From assembly GCA_009912175.1 (NCBI GenBank), contig WNDQ01000010.1, positions 24,355-88,354 on the forward strand: 64,000 nucleotides of DNA, in the 5' to 3' direction. This stretch comes from Paracidovorax wautersii (GTDB lineage: Bacteria; Pseudomonadota; Gammaproteobacteria; Burkholderiales; Burkholderiaceae_C). Positions 18,904-28,041 of this stretch are shown piece by piece. Made by a program: the position numbers and the translations under genes. Under the pieces are notes generated by a model. That model saw nothing but the letters and a program-made list of their open reading frames with translations. It made no database searches and was not told where the DNA came from. Every line of letters begins with the position of its first letter. Position 1 is the stretch's first letter.

Positions 18904-21090
18904 ATGATCACCCGCCTTCCGTTTTCCCTCGCCCCTCACCAGCCCGGCCGTGCGCCCGCCCACCGCCGGCGCCCGTTCGCCCAGGCCCTGGCCCTGCTCG
19001 CCGCCTGCGCCGGACCGGCCGATGCCCAACCCGCCGCCGCCGAAACCGAGGCCGAATTGCCCACCGTCGAGATCGTGGGCCGCACCGAATCCGGCACCTA
19101 CCAGGCCGGCGACGCCACCGGCGCCAAGACCGAGCTGCCGCTGCGCGAGCTGCCGCAGTCGGTGCGCGTGGTCACGCGCCAGGCCATCGACGACCTGGGC
19201 GCAACCCGGCTCGACGACGTGCTGGACTACGTGGGCGGCGTCTCGCGCCAGCACAGCTTCGGCGGCCTGTGGGACAACGTCGCCATCCGCGGCCTGCCCG
19301 GCAACGAAAACACCGGCATGGCCACGCTGCTCAACGGCTTCTCGTCCAACCGCGGCTTCAACGCGCCGCGTGATCTGGCCGGCGTCGAGCGCATCGAATT
19401 CCTCAAGGGCACGGCCGCCGCGCTCTACGGCAGCAGCGAGCCCGGCGGCACGCTCAACGTCGTCTCCAAACGCCCGCTGTGGAAGGCCGCCCATTCGGTC
19501 GAAGGCTATGCCGGCAGCCAGGGCCTCAAGCGCGGCGCCGTCGACAGCACCGGGCCGCTGGGCGAGAACCTGGCCTACCGGCTCAACGCCGCCGTGGAAA
19601 ACCGCGGCAGCCTGCGCGACCATGTGGACAGCCACCGGCAGGTGCTGGCCCCGGCCGTGACCTGGAAGCTCGGCCGCGACACGGTGCTCGAATACGTGGG
19701 CGAGTTTCTGCGCCACCGCACGCCACTGGACCGGGGCGTGGTGGCCGTGGACAACCAGCTCGGCGCCCTCCCGCGCAGCCGCTTCCTGGGCGAGCCGGCC
19801 GACGGCGACATGACGGTGCAGAACCAGACCCACCAGTTCGTGCTCTCGCACGACTGGAGCGCCGACTGGCGCAGCCGCGTTGGCCTGTCCTACCGCGAGA
19901 CTTCGCTCAAGGGCTATTCCACCGAAGCCAGCCGGCTGCTGGCCAACGGCGATCTGTGGCGCCAGCGCCGCTGGCGCGACTTCGAATCACACGACATCGC
20001 GCTGCAGGCCGAGCTGCAGGGCAAGGTGCGGAACGGCGCCCTCGAACACGAGCTGCTGCTGGGCACCGAGTATTTCCGTTTCCGCATGGACTCGGTGATG
20101 TTGCGCGCCAACCCGACGGCGGCCAACCCGTACGCCATCAATGTCTACAACCCGGTCTACGGCCAGGCACAACCCACGCCCACCGCCAACACCGACACGC
20201 TGGAACGCCAGACCAACACGGCCCTCTACGTGCAGGACGCCATCCATCTCGCGCCCGACTGGCGGCTGGTGGCCGGCGTGCGGGTGGACAACTACCGCCA
20301 GAGCCTGCTCAACCGCCGCAACGACAGCACGGCGAGCCAGAGCCCGTCCGCCACCTCGCCGCGCCTGGGCCTGAGCTGGCTGCCCACGCCGCAGTGGACG
20401 GTCTACGCCAACGCCGGACGGTCCTTCCGCCCCAACACCGGCAGCGACGCCGCAGGCCACGGCTTCAGCCCCGAGTCCGGCCGCGCGCTGGAGCTGGGCA
20501 GCAAGTGGGAAAGCCGCGACTAGCGCATCGGCGCCACCGCCGCGCTGTTCGACATCCGCAAACGCAACGTGCTCACGGCCGACCCGGTGGACAACAGCTA
20601 CTCGGTGGCGGCGGGCGAGGTGCGCAGCCGCGGCATCGAGTTCGACCTGGCCGGCCAGCTCACGCGGCACTGGCGCGTCAGCGCCAGCCTGGTGCTCAAC
20701 GACGTGGACGTGACGCGCGACAACACCCTGGAAGTGGGCGGCCGCCTGCTGGGCGTGCCGCGCATCACCAGCAGCGTGCTGGCGGTCTACGAGGACGTGC
20801 TGGCCAACGGCCAGCGTTACGGCGTCGGCGGCGGATTCACCCACATGGGCCGCCGCCTGGGCCAGGCCCGCACCCAGGCCGAGGCCGACGCCGGCACCCC
20901 CGCCTTCGAGCTACCCGCCTACACCACCGCCAAGCTGGTCGCGTACTGGCGCCTCAACCCCAAGCTGCGCGTGACGCTGGACGTGGACAACCTGTTCGAC
21001 AAGACCTACTACGCCAGTTCCTACAGCCGCCTGTGGGTGGCGCCCGGCGCGACGCGCACCATCACCCTGGGCCTGCAGGCCACGTTCTGA
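18904..21090 (+). pseudogene. TonB-dependent siderophore receptor interrupted by an in-frame amber codon
   Basis: This reading frame encodes a complete TonB-dependent siderophore receptor of about 728 residues, except for TAG at 20521-20523. It has a signal peptide, plug elements (LPQSVRVVTRQAIDDLGATR, NVAIRGLPGNENTG, ERIEFLKGTAAALYGSSEPG), a barrel, and a C-terminal LGLQATF ending in Phe. The residue before the stop is Asp (KWESRD) and the frame resumes RIGATAALFDIRKRNV; the expected codon is TGG (Trp), one base away. The truncated product would lack about the last 189 residues of the barrel and could not fold normally. No frameshift or deletion is seen, so the lesion is recent, a sequencing error, or suppressed. 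There is no STN domain, so it is a plain transporter. Confidence 0.88.
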
Positions 21091-21252
21091 ATGACCTCAC
21101 CTTTTACCGTCCTCACGCGCCGCCAGGCGCTGCACCTGGGCGCTGGCGTGTCTCGTGGACCTGTACGTGACCTTGCAGGCCTATGTGTGGCCGTTCACGC
21201 TGATGGTCGTGAAGTAGCAGCCGCAGGGGCTAGCGTGGCCGTCAGCGCCTGA
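21091..21252 (+). pseudogene. Gene fragments at the left edge of the cyanate island
   Basis: An ATG directly follows the receptor stop. The frame begins MTSPFTVLTRRQALHLGAG, which looks like the Tat signal of a periplasmic (possibly siderophore-binding) protein, but loses sense after about 20 residues. In another frame, from about 21140, [20 protein letters not shown] precedes a stop at 21215; this reads like the end of a membrane protein. Both look like remnants joined at about 21145-21155. The segment overlaps the 3' end of tetR. The original genes are not identified. Confidence 0.4.
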
Positions 21253-21827
21253 AGCAGCCGGCGCAGGTCGTCGACCGCTTCGCGCGCCGACGCTGCGCCG
21301 CCCATCTGCGCCTTGACGATGGCGCCGTCGACGCCCAGCGCAGCCGCCTGCGCGATGGCCATGCGCTGGGAGCCCTCCAGCGTTTCGGGCAGCAGCCCGG
21401 CAATCACCTCGACCATCTCGCGCTTGTGCTCGCGCGAGATGTCGCTCGCGCCGCTCACGCTGCCGCCGACCTCGACCATCGAGTTGATGAAGGCGCAGCC
21501 GCGGAAGGCCGGGTCTGCGAACCATTCGGCCATGGCGTCGGCCAGTACTTCGAGTGCCTGGCCGCCGCCGATGCGCTGCTGCACGCCGAGCCGGCCGAGC
21601 GCATCGACGAACCAGGCCATCCACAGGCCGTGGCGATGGTCGAGGAAGGCCCGCACCAGGTCGTCCTTCGAGGGGTAGTGCCGATAGAAGGTGACCTTGG
21701 TGACGCCCGATGCGGCGATGACGCGGTCGATGCCCGTGGCGCGGATGCCGTCGGCGTAGAAGAGGTCGTGCGCAGTGCGCAGGATGCGCTCGCGCGCCGG
21801 AAGTTCGGAGATGGAGGAGATGTCCAT
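21195..21827 (-). CDS. TetR/AcrR-family transcriptional regulator
   Basis: This 210-residue repressor has the N-terminal helix-turn-helix ([42 protein letters not shown], residues about 14-60). It has an acidic/helical ligand domain with the conserved [15 protein letters not shown] seen in many redox or xenobiotic TetR proteins. It is divergent from the NTF2-like gene, with a perfect palindrome in the 87-nt gap, so autoregulation together with control of that gene is likely. The 3' end overlaps gene fragments at the island edge. Confidence 0.9.
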   Translation of the reverse strand: MDISSISELPARERILRTAHDLFYADGIRATGIDRVIAASGVTKVTFYRHYPSKDDLVRAFLDHRHGLWMAWFVDALGRLGVQQRIGGGQALEVLADAMAEWFADPAFRGCAFINSMVEVGGSVSGASDISREHKREMVEVIAGLLPETLEGSQRMAIAQAAALGVDGAIVKAQMGGAASAREAVDDLRRLLQALTATLAPAAATSRPSA

Positions 21828-21842
21828 GGCGCGATTGTAGGC

Positions 21843-21864
21843 ATGCAGACAGGTCTGTCTACAT
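21843..21864. promoter_or_regulatory. Candidate TetR operator palindrome
   Basis: AGACAG-GT-CTGTCT (21847-21860) is a perfect inverted repeat, extended outward by ATG / CAT after one mismatch. It lies in the divergent gap between tetR (start 21827) and the NTF2-like gene (start 21915). Position and symmetry fit the operator of the neighbouring TetR regulator. Confidence 0.6.
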
Positions 21865-21914
21865 ATGGCACATTCCGGCGCATTCCCCCTTCAACCTCCA
21901 TCGAAAGAACCGCC

Positions 21915-22337
21915 ATGGAACCCCGCCCGCCGCTGCCGCCCTTCACCCTCGAATCCGCCATCCAGAAGGTCCAGGCCGCCGAAGACGCCTGGAACTCGCG
22001 TGACCCCGTCCGCGTGAGCCTGGCCTACACGCCCGACACCGAATGGCGAAACCGCGCCGATTTCGTCAACGGCCGCGAGCAGGTGGTGGAGTTCCTGTCG
22101 CGCAAGTGGACGCGCGAGCTCGACTACCGCCTCAAGAAGCAGCTCTGGGCCTTCATGGACAACCGCATCGCGGTGCGCTTCGAGTACGAGTGGCACGACG
22201 ACTCGGGCCAGTGGTATCGCAGCCACGGCAACGAGAACTGGGAGTTCGCGGAGAACGGCCTGATGCAGAGGCGCTACGCGAGCATCAACGACCAGCCCAT
22301 CAAGGAATCGGACCGCAAGTTCCACTGGGCGCGTTGA
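21915..22337 (+). CDS. DUF1348 / NTF2-like family protein
   Basis: This 140-residue protein has the SnoaL/NTF2-like cone fold of the DUF1348 type: [76 protein letters not shown] and [20 protein letters not shown]. The function of this family is not established; members are small soluble enzymes or stress proteins. It is divergent from tetR and is probably its main target. A strong hairpin follows the stop. Confidence 0.88.
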   Translation: MEPRPPLPPFTLESAIQKVQAAEDAWNSRDPVRVSLAYTPDTEWRNRADFVNGREQVVEFLSRKWTRELDYRLKKQLWAFMDNRIAVRFEYEWHDDSGQWYRSHGNENWEFAENGLMQRRYASINDQPIKESDRKFHWAR

Positions 22338-22342
22338 TCTGC

Positions 22343-22387
22343 CTTGCTCCCGCGTTGTCCCCTCTCCCCTCGGGGAGAGGGAGCAAG
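22343..22387. terminator. Hairpin downstream of the NTF2-like gene
   Basis: A perfect 10-bp stem CCCTCTCCCC / GGGGAGAGGG (22360-22381) lies inside longer arms CTTGCTCCC (22343-22351) and GGGAGCAAG (22379-22387), directly after the stop at 22337. It resembles a widespread proteobacterial intergenic repeat. No T-run follows, so termination is uncertain. Confidence 0.45.
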
Positions 22388-22420
22388 TCCCCGGGCACGG
22401 CTGTTGCTTGCTTTTGGTGC

Positions 22421-23623
22421 ATGGAGACGCCTGTACTGAACCCTGCCGCCAGCCACCCGCTGTGGCAGCACCAGCTCAGCCTGCTGCTGGAATCGACGGG
22501 CGAGGGCATCTTCGGCATCGACCTCGACGGCCACTGCATGTTCATCAACCGGGCCGGCGCGCAGATGCTCGGCCATGAGGTGGGCGACGTGCTCGGCTCG
22601 AACATGCACGAGCTCACGCACCATTCGCATCCCGACGGCTCGCATTACGCCGACACGGACTGCCCCATCTTCAACGCCTTCCGGCGCGGCCTGCCTTGCC
22701 GCATCGACACCGAGGTGTTCTGGCGCCGCGACGGCAGCGCCTTCGCCGTCGAGTATTCGAGCCACCCGATCATGGACGGCGCGCAGGTGCGCGGCGCCGT
22801 CATCACCTTCGTCGACATCACTGAGCGCCGCCGCCAGACGGAAGCGCTGCAGCAGGCCAAGGACGAACTCGGCCTGCGCGTGCAGGAGCGCACCCGCGAG
22901 CTCAGCGACGCGCTGGCGCAGCTGCGCGAGCTTTCCGCGTGGCTCGACAAGGTGCGCGAGGAAGAGCGAACCCGCATCGCGCGGGAGGTGCACGACGAAC
23001 TCGGCAGCCTGCTGGTGGCGCTGAAGATGGACGTCAACTGGATCGGCAAGCGCCTGGGCGAACAGCAGGAACGCACGCCCGACGCGGCGCAGGCCATGCG
23101 CGAGCAGATGCGCTGCAAGTGCACGAACATGAGCCAGCTCATCGAGCGCGCGGTCGACAACGTGGGGCGCATCATCATCGACCTGCGTCCCAGCATCCTC
23201 GACCACCAGGGGCTGTGGGCCGCGCTCGAATGGCAGGCGCACGAGTTCGTGCAGGCGGCCGAGCTGGAGCTGGACTGGCGCTTCGACGTGCCGCCCGGTG
23301 TGGAGCTGCCCGAGCCCGCGGCCATCGCGGTGTTCCGCATCTTCCAGGAGATGCTGAGCAACGTCGGGCGCCACGCGAAGGCGAGCAGCCTCGGCATCCG
23401 CATCGGCGTGGAGCAGGAGCGGCTGAGCATCAGCGTGCGCGACGACGGCGTCGGCGCGCCGGCACAGACCTTCGAGGCAGCCACCTCCTACGGCGTGCTC
23501 GGCATGCGCGAGCGCGCGCGCCACTTCGGCGGGCGCGTCGACATCGAGAGCCGCGTGGGCGAGGGCAGCACCTTCCGGCTGCACCTGCCGCTGCCCGTGA
23601 ACGCACTCGGAGGTGCGCAATGA
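22421..23623 (+). CDS. PAS-domain sensor histidine kinase (NarX/HisKA_3 type)
   Basis: This 400-residue soluble sensor kinase has no membrane segment. A PAS domain is at about residues 22-135 (STGEGIFGIDLDGHCMFINR, DGAQVRGAVITFVDITER). A coiled coil follows at about 138-180, then a HisKA_3 dimerisation helix with phospho-acceptor His191 (RIAREVHDELGSLLVALKMD), and a HATPase_c domain with the N box FRIFQEMLSNVGRHAKA and the G box VRDDGVGAPA. The cytosolic PAS domain suggests an internal small-molecule or redox cue. It overlaps the response regulator gene by ATGA and precedes the cyanate transport genes, so it probably controls them. Cyanate operons are better known under LysR-type CynR control, which makes this arrangement notable. 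Confidence 0.9.
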   Translation: METPVLNPAASHPLWQHQLSLLLESTGEGIFGIDLDGHCMFINRAGAQMLGHEVGDVLGSNMHELTHHSHPDGSHYADTDCPIFNAFRRGLPCRIDTEVFWRRDGSAFAVEYSSHPIMDGAQVRGAVITFVDITERRRQTEALQQAKDELGLRVQERTRELSDALAQLRELSAWLDKVREEERTRIAREVHDELGSLLVALKMDVNWIGKRLGEQQERTPDAAQAMREQMRCKCTNMSQLIERAVDNVGRIIIDLRPSILDHQGLWAALEWQAHEFVQAAELELDWRFDVPPGVELPEPAAIAVFRIFQEMLSNVGRHAKASSLGIRIGVEQERLSISVRDDGVGAPAQTFEAATSYGVLGMRERARHFGGRVDIESRVGEGSTFRLHLPLPVNALGGAQ

Positions 23624-24288
23624 GCGACATCCGCGTGCTCATCGGCGACGACCACCGCATCGTGCGCGAGGGCCTCAAGCAGATGCTGGGCGACCTCTCC
23701 AACGGCCTTCCCGCGATGGTCGTGCGCGCCGAGGCGCAGACCGGCCCCGAGGTGCTGGAAGCCGTGCAGGCGCTCGGCGGACCCGAGGGCCTGGACGTGG
23801 TGCTGCTCGACATCGCCCTGCCCGGCCGCGACGGGCTCGACGTGCTGCAGGCGCTGCGCAAGCAATGGCCGTCGCTCCCGGTACTGATGCTGAGCACCTA
23901 TCCGGAGAAGCAGTACGCGGTTCGCTGCATCAAGCTGGGCGCATCGGGCTATCTCAACAAGAGCGCCGACGCCGACGACATGGTCGGCGCGGTGCGCAAG
24001 GTGGCGGCCGGCGGGCTCTATGTGTCCGCTGCCACGGCCGAGGCATTGGCCACGGCCGTGGGGCGAGGCGCCGGGCAGGGCGCCGAGGTGCTCTCGCACC
24101 GCGAGCACCAGGTGTACCGGCTGCTCAGCGCGGGGCACAGCGTGAGCGAAATCGGTGCGCAGCTGGGCCTGGCACCCAACACCGTGAGCACCTATCGCGC
24201 ACGCATCCTCGAAAAGACCAGCACCAAGAACGACGTGGAGCTGGCCCTGTATGCCGAACGCCACGGCAAGCAGGGCGCCCAAAGCTGA
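23620..24288 (+). CDS. LuxR/NarL-family response regulator
   Basis: This 222-residue regulator has a receiver domain with the acidic pair at residues 10-11 (IGDDHRIVREGL), phospho-acceptor Asp64 (VVLLDIALPGRDG), LMLSTYPEKQYA and the Lys in SGYLNKSADADDM. A C-terminal LuxR-type helix-turn-helix is present (LSHREHQVYRLLSAGHSVSE, LAPNTVSTYRARIL). It is coupled by an ATGA overlap to the upstream kinase. An inverted repeat at 24325-24346, between this gene and the cyanate binding-protein gene, is a plausible binding site. Confidence 0.92.
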   Translation: MSDIRVLIGDDHRIVREGLKQMLGDLSNGLPAMVVRAEAQTGPEVLEAVQALGGPEGLDVVLLDIALPGRDGLDVLQALRKQWPSLPVLMLSTYPEKQYAVRCIKLGASGYLNKSADADDMVGAVRKVAAGGLYVSAATAEALATAVGRGAGQGAEVLSHREHQVYRLLSAGHSVSEIGAQLGLAPNTVSTYRARILEKTSTKNDVELALYAERHGKQGAQS

Positions 24289-24324
24289 AAAAAAAAGCCC
24301 AGAGACGCCGCCGGCGCGCACCGG

Positions 24325-24346
24325 CTTGTAGTGCCAGCCCTACAAG
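24325..24346. promoter_or_regulatory. Inverted repeat upstream of the cyanate transport genes
   Basis: The perfect 7-bp arms CTTGTAG and CTACAAG are separated by 8 nt. They sit in the 172-nt gap between the response regulator gene and the transport operon, about 115 nt upstream of the binding-protein ATG. The dyad without a T-run looks more like an operator than a terminator. Recognition by the adjacent NarL-type regulator is inferred. Confidence 0.45.
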
Positions 24347-24460
24347 GCCTCGACATCGGCGGCACGATCTGATGCCGCAGGCTGCGCAACGGCTTCCACA
24401 GCGCCTTTCCGGCCCGGCGTTTGCAACGGCGGCTGCATCTTTCCAACGAGGTGCACCACC

Positions 24461-25797
24461 ATGTCCCACCCGCAAGAACCGACCGCCTGCGATCCCTACG
24501 ATGCCGACCGGCCACTGAACATGCGCTGCGCCTGCGGGCGCGTGCATGGCGCGCAGCGGGCAGGGGTGCTGCCGGAGGACAAGCTCGAGGCCAGCCTCAT
24601 GAAGGCGCTGTTCCCCGTCGACAGCGTGCGGCGCGGCTTCCTGCGCGCCGTGGGCGCGGGCACCGCGCGTGCCGCCATCGCCTCGGTGTTCCCGCTCGGC
24701 GCGCTGCAGGCCATGGCGCAGGAGAAGACGAAGCTCAAGATCGGCTTCATTCCGATCACCTGCGCCACGCCGCTCATCATGGCGCACCCGCTGGGCTTCT
24801 ATCAGAAGCAGGGCCTCGACGTGGAGGTGGTGAAGACGGCGGGCTGGGCGCTCATCCGCGACAAGATGCTCAACAAGGAGTACGACGCCACGCACTTCCT
24901 GTCCCGATGCCGCTGGCCATCTCGATGGGTGCGGGCTCCAACGCGGTGCCCATGAACGTCGCGACCATCCAGAACACCAACGGGCAGGCCATCACGCTGG
25001 CCAACAAGCACAAGGACAGGCGCGACCCCAAGACCTGGAAGGGCCTGAAGTTCGCCGTGCCCTTCGAGTACAGCATGCACAACTTCCTGCTGCGCTACTA
25101 CGTGGCGGAAGCGGGCCTGAACCCCGACACCGACATCCAGATCCGCGTGGTGCCGCCGCCCGAGATGGTGGCCAACCTGCGCGCCGGCAACATCGACGGC
25201 TACCTCGGCCCCGATCCGTTCAACCAGCGCGCAGTGTTCGAGGAGATCGGCTTCATCCACCTGCTCACCAGGGAGCTGTGGAACGGCCACCCGTGCTGCG
25301 CCTTCGGTACGTCGAGCGAGTTCATCGAGAAGAACCCCAACACCTTCGCCGCCCTGGTGCGCTCGGTGCTCACCGCGTCGGCCATGGCGCGCGATCCGAA
25401 GAACCGCGAACTCATCGCCAAGGTGATCGCGCCCGCGCAATACCTCAACCAGCCCGAGACCGTGCTCACGCAGGTGCTCACCGGCAAGTTCGCCGACGGC
25501 CTGGGCAACATCCGCACCGTGCCGGACCGCGCCGACTTCGACCCGATCCCCTGGCAGTCGATGGCCGTGTGGATGCTCACGCAGATGAAGCGCTGGGGCT
25601 ACGTAAAGGGCGATATCGACTACAGGCGAATCGCCGAGAAGGTCTTCCTGCTCACCGACGCGAAGAAGCGCATGAAGGACCTGGGCCAGGCCGTGCCCGA
25701 TGGCGCGTACCCCAAGTTCACCATCATGGGCAAGGTGTTCGACCCCGTGAAGCCCGACGACTATGTCAAGAGCTTCGCCATCGCGAAGATGGCCTGA
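24461..25797 (+). pseudogene. Cyanate/nitrate-type ABC substrate-binding protein, frameshifted
   Basis: This is a NrtA/CmpA/CynA-type binding protein of about 445 residues read in two frames. The N-terminal part (from ATG 24461) has RCACGRVHG, a Tat signal RRGFLRAVGAG, and IGFIPITCATPLIMAHPLGF. It runs correctly to YDATHFLS and then into nonsense. The other frame continues PMPLAISMGAGSNAVP, then GYLGPDPFNQRAVFEEIGF and DPIPWQSMAVWMLTQMKRWG to the stop at 25797. One missing C in the run CCC at 24903-24905 (expected CCCC) explains the shift. It could be a real inactivation or a homopolymer sequencing error; the permease, ATPase and cyanase downstream are intact, which favours error or a very recent event. 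Confidence 0.88.
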
Positions 25798-25800
25798 GCC

Positions 25801-26670
25801 ATGCGGAAGAAGGCTCTTTCGTTCAAGGCGGCGATGGTGTCGCTGCTGATGTTCCTGCTGCTGGTCGGCGTGTGGCAGGTCGCTACCGCACCGGCAGGCG
25901 GCGCTTCTGCGGCGGCAGGCATGACCGCCGAACAGATCGAATACCAGAAGATGCTCGGCAAGGACCCGACGCAGGGCCAGGTGAAGAGTTCGGGCTTTCC
26001 CACGCCCGCCGAGATGGCCGCCACCGCGTGGAAGCATTTGTCGAATCCGTTCTACGACAACGGCCCCAACGACAAGGGCATCGCCATCCAGCTGGCATGG
26101 TCGCTGGCGCGCGTGGGCCTGGGCTTCGCGCTGGCGTGCCTGGTGGCGGTGCCGCTGGGCTTCGTCATCGGCATGTCGCCGCTGCTGCACAAGGCCTTCG
26201 ATCCCTTCATCCAGGTGCTCAAGCCGATCTCGCCGCTGGCGTGGATGCCGCTGGCGCTCTACACGATCAAGGACTCGTCGGTCAGCGGCATCTTCGTGAT
26301 CTTCATCTGCTCGGTGTGGCCGATGCTGCTGAACACCGCCTTCGGCGTGGCCTCGGTCAAGCGCGAGTGGCTCAACGTGGCCAGCACGCTCGAAGTGAAG
26401 CCGCTGCGCCGTGCGTTTCGCGTCATCCTGCCGGCGGCGGCGCCCACCATCCTCACGGGCATGCGCATCAGCATGAGCATCGCGTGGCTGGTCATCGTGG
26501 CGGCCGAGATGCTGGTGGGCGGAACGGGCATTGGCTACTTCGTGTGGAACGAGTGGAACAACCTGTCGCTCACCAACGTGATCTTCGCGATCTTGTTGAT
26601 CGGCGTGGTGGGCATGCTGCTCGACCAGGCCTTCGCGGCGCTGCAGCGGAGGGTGACCTATGTGGAGTGA
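25801..26670 (+). CDS. ABC transporter permease for cyanate/nitrate (NrtB/CynB-like)
   Basis: This 289-residue permease of the nitrate/sulfonate/taurine family has an N-terminal TM (MVSLLMFLLLVGVWQVAT), a periplasmic insert (TAEQIEYQKMLGKDPTQGQV) typical of NrtB-type proteins, then five more spans. The coupling loop is NVASTLEVKPLRRAFRVILP and the C-terminal part has GGTGIGYFVWNEWNNL. It starts 3 nt after the binding-protein stop. Its operon place next to cynS supports cyanate as substrate, though nitrate-type transporters are close relatives. Confidence 0.92.
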   Translation: MRKKALSFKAAMVSLLMFLLLVGVWQVATAPAGGASAAAGMTAEQIEYQKMLGKDPTQGQVKSSGFPTPAEMAATAWKHLSNPFYDNGPNDKGIAIQLAWSLARVGLGFALACLVAVPLGFVIGMSPLLHKAFDPFIQVLKPISPLAWMPLALYTIKDSSVSGIFVIFICSVWPMLLNTAFGVASVKREWLNVASTLEVKPLRRAFRVILPAAAPTILTGMRISMSIAWLVIVAAEMLVGGTGIGYFVWNEWNNLSLTNVIFAILLIGVVGMLLDQAFAALQRRVTYVE

Positions 26671-26701
26671 GCGCGCCGTTCTTCCGGCCCGAGGTGAAGC
26701 C

Positions 26702-27541
26702 ATGACCCAGCCTGTTGTTTCCGCCGCCGTGGAGGCGCCCGGCGCCCGCGGCTTCCTGCGCGTGGAGGGGCTGGCCAAGGCCTTCGTGCCCGCGCGGCCC
26801 GTGTTCGCCGACGTGTCGTTCACGCTCGACCGCGGCGAGTTCGTCTGCATCATCGGCCACTCGGGCTGCGGCAAGACCACCATCCTCAACGTGCTGGCGG
26901 GCCTGGACCAGGCCAGCGCGGGCCACGTCTTCATGGACGGGCGCGAGGTGGCCGGCCCCAGCCTGGAGCGCGGCGTGGTGTTCCAGAGCCACGCGCTCAT
27001 GCCGTGGCTCACCGTGCGCAGGAACATCGCTTTCGCGGTGGTCTCGCGCTGGCCCGGGTGGTCGGCCGCGCAGGTCGATGCGCAGGTGGAGCGCTTCGTC
27101 GCCATGGTCGGGCTGCAGGCGGCCATCGACAAGAAGCCCTCGCAGCTCTCGGGCGGCATGAAGCAGCGCGTGGGCATCGCGCGCGCCTTCGCCATCAGCC
27201 CCAAGATGCTGCTGCTCGACGAGCCCTTCGGCGCGCTCGATGCGCTCACCCGCGGCACCATCCAGGACGAGCTGATGGCCATCGTGCGGCAGACACAGCA
27301 GACCGTCTTCATGATCACGCACGACGTGGACGAGGCCATCCTGCTGGCCGACCGCATCCTGCTGATGAGCAACGGCGCCGACCTGCCGCAAGGCGGGTAC
27401 CGCGCGGGGAACATCGTCGAGACGGTGGTCAACCCGCTGCCGCGCGAACGCACGCGCGCGTCGCTGCACCACCTCGACGGCTACTACGCGCTGCGCAACC
27501 ACATCGTCGATTTCCTCGTTACGCGCGCGAAGGCTGCGTGA
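26702..27541 (+). CDS. ABC transporter ATP-binding protein for cyanate/nitrate (NrtD/CynD-like)
   Basis: This 279-residue ATPase has Walker A IGHSGCGKTT, Q loop VVFQSHALMPWLTV, signature LSGGMKQRVGIARA, Walker B MLLLDEPFGALDAL and switch His ITHDVDEA. The C-terminal tail (HHLDGYYALRNHIVDFL) is typical of NrtD/CynD proteins. The start at 26702 (MTQPVV) has GAGGTGAAG upstream; an alternative ATG at 26660 overlaps the permease. It energises the permease just upstream. Confidence 0.92.
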   Translation: MTQPVVSAAVEAPGARGFLRVEGLAKAFVPARPVFADVSFTLDRGEFVCIIGHSGCGKTTILNVLAGLDQASAGHVFMDGREVAGPSLERGVVFQSHALMPWLTVRRNIAFAVVSRWPGWSAAQVDAQVERFVAMVGLQAAIDKKPSQLSGGMKQRVGIARAFAISPKMLLLDEPFGALDALTRGTIQDELMAIVRQTQQTVFMITHDVDEAILLADRILLMSNGADLPQGGYRAGNIVETVVNPLPRERTRASLHHLDGYYALRNHIVDFLVTRAKAA

Positions 27542-27590
27542 CCTCGCCTTCACCCCTTCATCACGTTCATATCGATCAGGAGCAAACCCC

Positions 27591-28034
27591 ATGAACCGCA
27601 ACGACGTCACCGAGAAAATCATCGCCACCAAGGTCAGCAAGGGCATCCAGTGGGCCGACGTGGCCACGAAGGTCGGCCTCTCGAAAGAGTGGACCACCGC
27701 CGCCTGCCTCGGCCAGATGACGCTCGACGACAAGCAGGCGAAGATCATCGGCAAGATCTTCGGCCTCACCGTCGAGGAGCAGAAGTGGCTGAAGGTGGTG
27801 CCCTACAAGGGCTCGCTGCCCACGCCGGTGCCCACCGATCCGCTCATCTACCGCTGGTACGAGGTGGTGAGCGTGTACGGCACCACCATCAAGGAGCTGA
27901 TCCACGAGGAGTTCGGCGACGGCATCATGAGCGCCATCGACTTCAGCATGGACATCCAGCGCCAGGCCGACCCGAAGGGCGACCGCGTCAACGTGGTGCT
28001 GTCGGGCAAGTTCCTGCCCTACAAGACCTACTGA
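27591..28034 (+). CDS. cynS: Cyanate hydratase (cyanase)
   Basis: Cyanase converts cyanate and bicarbonate into ammonia and CO2 through carbamate; it is a cytosolic decamer. The protein is 147 residues. The N-terminal helix bundle is present (ADVATKVGLSKEWTTAACLG), and the C-terminal catalytic region has YRWYEVVSVYGTTIKELIHE and FGDGIMSAIDFSMDI. Catalytic residues Arg88, Glu91 and Ser114 align with Arg96, Glu99 and Ser122 of the E. coli enzyme. A strong AGGAGC site precedes the ATG. It is the last gene of the transport operon. It could serve nitrogen supply and detoxification. Confidence 0.97.
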   Translation: MNRNDVTEKIIATKVSKGIQWADVATKVGLSKEWTTAACLGQMTLDDKQAKIIGKIFGLTVEEQKWLKVVPYKGSLPTPVPTDPLIYRWYEVVSVYGTTIKELIHEEFGDGIMSAIDFSMDIQRQADPKGDRVNVVLSGKFLPYKTY

Positions 28035-28041
28035 CTCACTG

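Noticed and set aside
22360..22381. The CCCTCTCCCC / GGGGAGAGGG hairpin as a novel regulatory element
   Set aside because: This motif is a widespread intergenic repeat in proteobacteria; kept only as a hairpin or possible terminator.
24802..27453. An 883-codon frame antisense to the cyanate transporter
   Set aside because: The ABC permease and ATPase motifs on the + strand are unambiguous; the antisense translation is Arg/His/Gly-rich filler.
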